Shown one piece after another: positions 5,299 to 6,061 of a DNA stretch of 6,061 nucleotides. Under the pieces are notes generated by a model that saw only the letters and a list, made by a program, of their open reading frames with translations, did no database searches and was not told the DNA's origin. A program made the translations under genes and the position numbers. Source of the stretch: Collinsella sp. (lineage in GTDB: Bacteria > Actinomycetota > Coriobacteriia > Coriobacteriales > Coriobacteriaceae); NCBI GenBank assembly GCA_019414045.1, contig DXMW01000014.1, positions 1 to 6,061 of the forward strand, read 5' to 3'. How positions within the stretch are numbered: position 1 is the first letter of the stretch; every line of letters starts with the position of its first letter.

Positions 5299-5393
5299 AA
5301 GCGGGGCGCAGGCCGTTGTTGCCGTTGTAGGCGTTGTTCCTGTTCAGAGTGCCATCGGTGTTGACGTTGCGGGCGTTGTTGGCCGAGCCGGCA
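5299..5393 (-). repeat. DGR template repeat (TR)
   Basis: This 95-base non-coding master copy lies 31 bases after the avd stop and 194 bases before the reverse transcriptase start. On the coding strand it would read GSANNARNVNTDGTLNRNNA then YNGNNGLRPA, with ten AAC codons. Twenty of its 25 adenines sit at the first two positions of AAC codons, so mutation there gives wide residue choice and cannot create a stop codon. The matching VR is at 3225-3319. A T6 tract (minus strand, 5401-5396) flanks its 5' side. Confidence 0.97.
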
Positions 5394-5402
5394 CGAAAAA
5401 AC

Positions 5403-5431
5403 AAGGCATACCCCGAGGGCCGCCTCACTGG
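5403..5431 (-). repeat. 5' arm of the stem bracketing the TR
   Basis: On the minus strand this arm reads CCAGTGAGGCGGCC, CTC, GGGGTATGCCTT and pairs with 5231-5194. It contains the avd stop codon (5427-5425). Both non-Watson-Crick pairs outside the two true mismatches are G-U in the minus-strand RNA and would be A-C in the opposite RNA, which favours a structure in the DGR transcript. Confidence 0.65.
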
Positions 5432-5823
5432 TGACGCTTCTGTGCGTCCAGCTTGGCGGCCCTCTCTTTATCCGTTTTGTACCATTTGGCGGTCTGGTTC
5501 TTCACGCCGGCCGCCATCTTCGCCCAGTATGCAAAGGCGTCATCACTGAAGCCGCTGAGGATCTCATGCGCGAGCTCGATGTGGTGGATCAGCTTTCGGC
5601 AGTTGCGAAGCGCCGACCGCTGCGCGCGATACCTGAGCTCACGCTCCTCGGGATCCGTCAGGAGCAGATCGTTGGCCTCCATCAGATCGGCGACGAGGTC
5701 GCTGGCCTCGTTCATCATCCTCTGCGCCAGACCGAGCCGCTCCTTCTTCGGGAAAACGGCCGGGTTTCTGGTCTTGATGTAGGTGTGTTTCTCGAGCTCC
5801 TTGGCGTCCGTGATGACCTGCAT
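5425..5823 (-). CDS. avd: Avd-like accessory variability protein (four-helix bundle)
   Basis: The 132-residue protein is all-helical and basic. It shows FPKKERLGLAQRMMNEASDL (24-43), the S23/four-helix-bundle signature (FPxxERxGLxxQ). Further predicted helices lie at about 57-91 (ERELRYRAQRSALRNCRKLI and HHIELAHEIL) and 93-125 (DDAFAYWAKMAAGVKNQ). Avd proteins form a basic, barrel-like pentamer that binds the reverse transcriptase and the template RNA and is essential for mutagenic homing. Length (BPP-1 Avd is close to 130) and position just before the TR agree. The ATG at 5823 has no clear ribosome binding site. The frame stays open 27 codons upstream to an ACG (5904) that follows a perfect AGGAGGTGA, so the true N-terminus may be longer. 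The stop lies in the stem arm that brackets the TR. Confidence 0.88.
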   Translation of the reverse strand: MQVITDAKELEKHTYIKTRNPAVFPKKERLGLAQRMMNEASDLVADLMEANDLLLTDPEERELRYRAQRSALRNCRKLIHHIELAHEILSGFSDDAFAYWAKMAAGVKNQTAKWYKTDKERAAKLDAQKRHQ

Positions 5824-5836
5824 CTCGGGCAGTTTG

Positions 5837-6061
5837 TCACGGCCGAAGGGCGGGCGGCCTACATTGGCCCGCTCGTATGGCCGCGAGTGTCCGTTGCTTG
5901 CCGTAGTATCTCACCTCCTCGCCTTTGATTGTGACGCGGGCGCTGCTGCCGTCGTAGGTCTTGCCCTGAATGACGATGACGCCGTCCTCCCGCTTGCAGC
6001 AGGAGCAGGGCAGGGCCAGCTCGACGAACAGGTGCGCGATGATGCAGGAGGCTTCGGCTGG
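5837..6061 (-). CDS. Unrecognised protein, C-terminal 74 residues only
   Basis: The frame is open from the right edge to a TGA at 5839-5837, so the gene starts outside the window. Visible features are a helical segment (ASCIIAHLFVELALP), a cysteine cluster PCSCCK (C19, C21, C22 counted from the edge) that could bind metal, and a beta-like stretch EDGVIVIQGKTYDGSSARVTIKG. The final 25 or so residues are basic and overlap the possible avd extension. A perfect AGGAGGTGA site for the next gene lies inside it. I do not recognise a family; a phage late protein is the only inference from context. Confidence 0.55.
   Translation of the reverse strand, partial: PAEASCIIAHLFVELALPCSCCKREDGVIVIQGKTYDGSSARVTIKGEEVRYYGKQRTLAAIRAGQCRPPALRP
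5911..5919 (-). promoter_or_regulatory. Perfect ribosome binding site with no canonical start near it
   Basis: AGGAGGTGA on the minus strand is fully complementary to the 16S rRNA 3' end. It stands six bases before an in-frame ACG of the avd frame (5904-5902), while the first avd ATG is 81 bases further on. No ATG, GTG or TTG in the avd frame lies between them. Confidence 0.5.

Larger units (their letters stand above)
5194..5431 (-). ncRNA. DGR template RNA (core inferred from bracketing stem)
   Basis: The segment holds the end of avd, the TR and part of the spacer. It is closed by complementary arms at 5431-5403 and 5231-5194. Inside, CCGCCCG and CGGACGG (5275-5258) can form a small hairpin with one mismatch and a GAGA tetraloop, 3' of the TR. 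DGRs use a structured RNA that spans avd end, TR and spacer as both template and primer; the order here is the same. The exact RNA ends are not visible, and no promoter of its own was recognised, so it is probably cut from or read within the operon transcript. Confidence 0.6.

Noticed and set aside
5194..5431. The bracketing arms as transposon terminal inverted repeats
   Set aside because: The pairing is interrupted by an asymmetric bulge, uses G-U pairs on one strand, encloses no transposase and shows no target-site duplication. RNA structure fits better.
5225..5549. Plus-strand ORFs across the TR
   Set aside because: They mirror the plus-strand shadow of the VR because the two repeats are homologous. 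No ribosome binding site is present and the opposite strand explains the sequence.

Overview
This window is part of the late region of a phage or prophage. Every gene I can support reads on the minus strand. The host is probably a high-G+C gut Clostridia (Oscillospiraceae-like). That assignment rests on the LLH-type holin, the CD1375-like mini-proteins, the strong AGGAGG ribosome binding sites and the GC-rich codon use, and it is an inference. There are no tRNA or rRNA genes, CRISPR arrays or insertion sequences.

The centrepiece is a complete diversity-generating retroelement (DGR), spanning about 5904 to 2263. In transcription order it contains an Avd-like four-helix-bundle accessory protein (5823-5425), the template repeat TR (5393-5299), a structured spacer, a DGR-type reverse transcriptase with YMDD and IGNQSSQ motifs (5104-3881), and a 569-residue target protein (3972-2263) that carries the variable repeat VR (3319-3225). 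Aligning the 95-base TR and VR by eye gives 14 mismatches. All 14 fall at adenines of the template on the coding strand (9 A-to-T, 5 A-to-G), and no other base differs. This is the direct signature of adenine-specific mutagenic retrohoming. The target is a DUF6273/C-type-lectin-like phage surface protein. Unusually, its variable segment lies mid-protein (residues 219-250), ahead of fibronectin-III-like and other beta-rich domains. An imperfect 26-pair complementary stem brackets the TR and would close off the template in the RNA.

Downstream, in the same direction, comes a run of small late genes. Three short ORFs follow the target, each linked to the gene before by an ATGA stop-start overlap; two of them are CD1375/XkdX-like. 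After a GC-rich hairpin come a single-pass membrane protein with a coiled coil, a two-pass membrane protein, an LLH-family holin, a strong intrinsic terminator, a 34-residue peptide ending in a double-glycine-like motif, and an N-acetylmuramoyl-L-alanine amidase endolysin that runs off the left edge. The right edge carries the end of an unrecognised gene just upstream of avd.

The likely logic is as follows. The reverse transcriptase and Avd copy the TR RNA into A-mutagenised cDNA, which replaces the VR and diversifies the ligand-binding face of the surface protein. The downstream cassette lyses the host.
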